Shown here in pieces: positions 63,183 to 64,000 of a DNA stretch of 64,000 bases. The notes beneath the pieces were generated by a model. It ran no database searches and was not told where the DNA came from. It saw nothing but the letters and a program-made list of their open reading frames with translations. The DNA is from G942493375 sp942493375 (GTDB lineage: Bacteria > Armatimonadota > UBA5829): assembly GCA_942493375.1 (NCBI GenBank), contig OW818698.1, forward strand, positions 1,736,001-1,800,000. The letters run 5' to 3'. The position numbers and the translations under genes are program-made. How positions within the stretch are numbered: position 1 is the first letter of the stretch; each line of letters starts with the position of its first letter.

Positions 63183-64000
63183 ATGAAACATACATTACTG
63201 TTTATATTACTTTGTGTTTGTTTTGCAGGCTCTTGTTGCGGAGCTGCAGAGAAGATCACCAACTCCGATATATCAAAAGGATCGGAGGGTTGGAGTACTT
63301 GGGCAAGAAAAGGGGCTCCTGAGTTTGCTGTGGATACTGCTGTTGGACATAACGACAGTTCCAGCCTTCGTGTAACTGCAGATCAAAAAGGGGAGGATGG
63401 TAGCTGGAAGCAGTCATTCAAATGCAATGATTTCACAAAGTATCACTACGATTTCTGGTTCAAAACCAAAGAACCTAATAAGAAAGTAACGTTCCTCGCT
63501 GAGTTCAGCAATGCGGATCTATATCTCGGGCAGAATAGACAGGACGTTACCAGCAATGGAACAGAATGGACACATGCCGAAGGAGACTTCAGTATGACCT
63601 TTGGGTGTGATGTTCTGGTCTCTCTATGGAGCAACCTGGATGATCTGGACCAGTGCACAGTCTGGTTTGATGATATCAAGATGCAGGACATTTCCGAAGG
63701 CTCACACATTCGCTACGGTATCACAATTCCTGTCAATCGTGTGCTCACACGTAACATAAAAGCAGTCACCACAGAAATTACGACATTTGGTGATGTGGAT
63801 TCTACGGCATATGATTGCGAACTGATCTTGAAATCCGGAAATGATGTCATTGCTACCAGGAAAGCATCAGTCAATAAAGAGGGAAAAGTTACACTGAAAC
63901 TGCCAAAGAAACTCCCTCTCGGTAAGTATTATCTCACTGCATCAATCAAAGACAAAAGCGGTAACGTCCTGACCAATACCACGGATGTCCTTATCAGACG
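63183..64000 (+). CDS. Secreted CBM-like protein, 3' end cut by window edge
   Basis: Open from ATG 63183 to the window end (272 codons) with AAAGG upstream. A signal peptide with a CC near its end (AGSCCGAAEK) could be a lipoprotein or signal peptidase I site. Residues about 25-180 look like a CBM4/9 sandwich (GWSTWARKG, YHYDFWFKTKEP and CTVWFDDIKM). A second beta domain follows (TTEITTFGDVDST). The downstream part is not visible, so a catalytic domain may follow. Preceded by its own promoter at 63046. Confidence 0.8.
   Translation, partial: MKHTLLFILLCVCFAGSCCGAAEKITNSDISKGSEGWSTWARKGAPEFAVDTAVGHNDSSSLRVTADQKGEDGSWKQSFKCNDFTKYHYDFWFKTKEPNKKVTFLAEFSNADLYLGQNRQDVTSNGTEWTHAEGDFSMTFGCDVLVSLWSNLDDLDQCTVWFDDIKMQDISEGSHIRYGITIPVNRVLTRNIKAVTTEITTFGDVDSTAYDCELILKSGNDVIATRKASVNKEGKVTLKLPKKLPLGKYYLTASIKDKSGNVLTNTTDVLIR

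Overview
The window reads as bacterial chromosome from a moderate-GC organism that lives on complex plant-type glycans. My best guess is an uncultured Armatimonadota-like lineage. This rests on many secreted DUF4838, GH123-like and GH42-like proteins, CBM9-like domains, a corrinoid/UroD/DUF1638 operon and abundant short hairpin repeats. No rRNA or housekeeping marker is present, so the assignment is inference. Most genes have clear Shine-Dalgarno sites and several use TTG or GTG starts. I saw no tRNA, rRNA, CRISPR array or prophage.

Layout. The left edge (1-107) holds the first codons of a fucosidase-like gene. From about 0.4 to 10.2 kb, on the minus strand, lies an arsenic/thiol-redox island in two blocks. 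The upstream block starts at a near-perfect promoter (10175-10212). It encodes a DGC-type zinc-binding protein, a ProC-like reductase, an ArsR, a secreted thioredoxin, an unlisted 50-residue Cys microprotein and a CcdA-like membrane protein. The second block has its own palindrome and encodes ArsR, an ArsP-like permease, ArsC, ACR3, an AhpD-like protein, a DUF6951 protein and ArsM. An IS1182-type element with a frameshifted transposase separates ArsM from a further Cys-rich membrane microprotein.

From 10.4 to 23.2 kb (minus strand) there is a carbohydrate cluster: a GH35-type protein, two GH63-like or six-hairpin proteins, a secreted TIM-barrel protein, an amidohydrolase, a SUKH protein, a helical-repeat protein and the 3' remnant of an ATP-binding regulator. 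From 23.5 to 34.7 kb most genes are on the plus strand: a GH36-like alpha-galactosidase and two DUF4838 proteins, each with a different carbohydrate-binding module inserted into the catalytic scaffold. From 34.7 to 38.4 kb a four-gene operon encodes a corrinoid protein, a UroD-type methyltransferase homologue lacking the usual zinc cysteines, a DUF1638 protein and a GAF histidine kinase. From 38.5 to 64 kb there are more secreted glycosidase-like proteins, CBM9-like proteins, a sodium:solute symporter, a Kelch propeller, a bestrophin-like membrane protein and a partial CBM protein running off the right edge.

How it works together (inference). Secreted enzymes attack a galactose-, glucuronate- or aminosugar-containing polymer, and the symporter takes up products. 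The corrinoid operon may process or sense methyl groups released during degradation. The arsenic island detoxifies As(III)/As(V) by reduction, efflux and methylation. Three families of short palindromic elements occupy many of the larger intergenic gaps.
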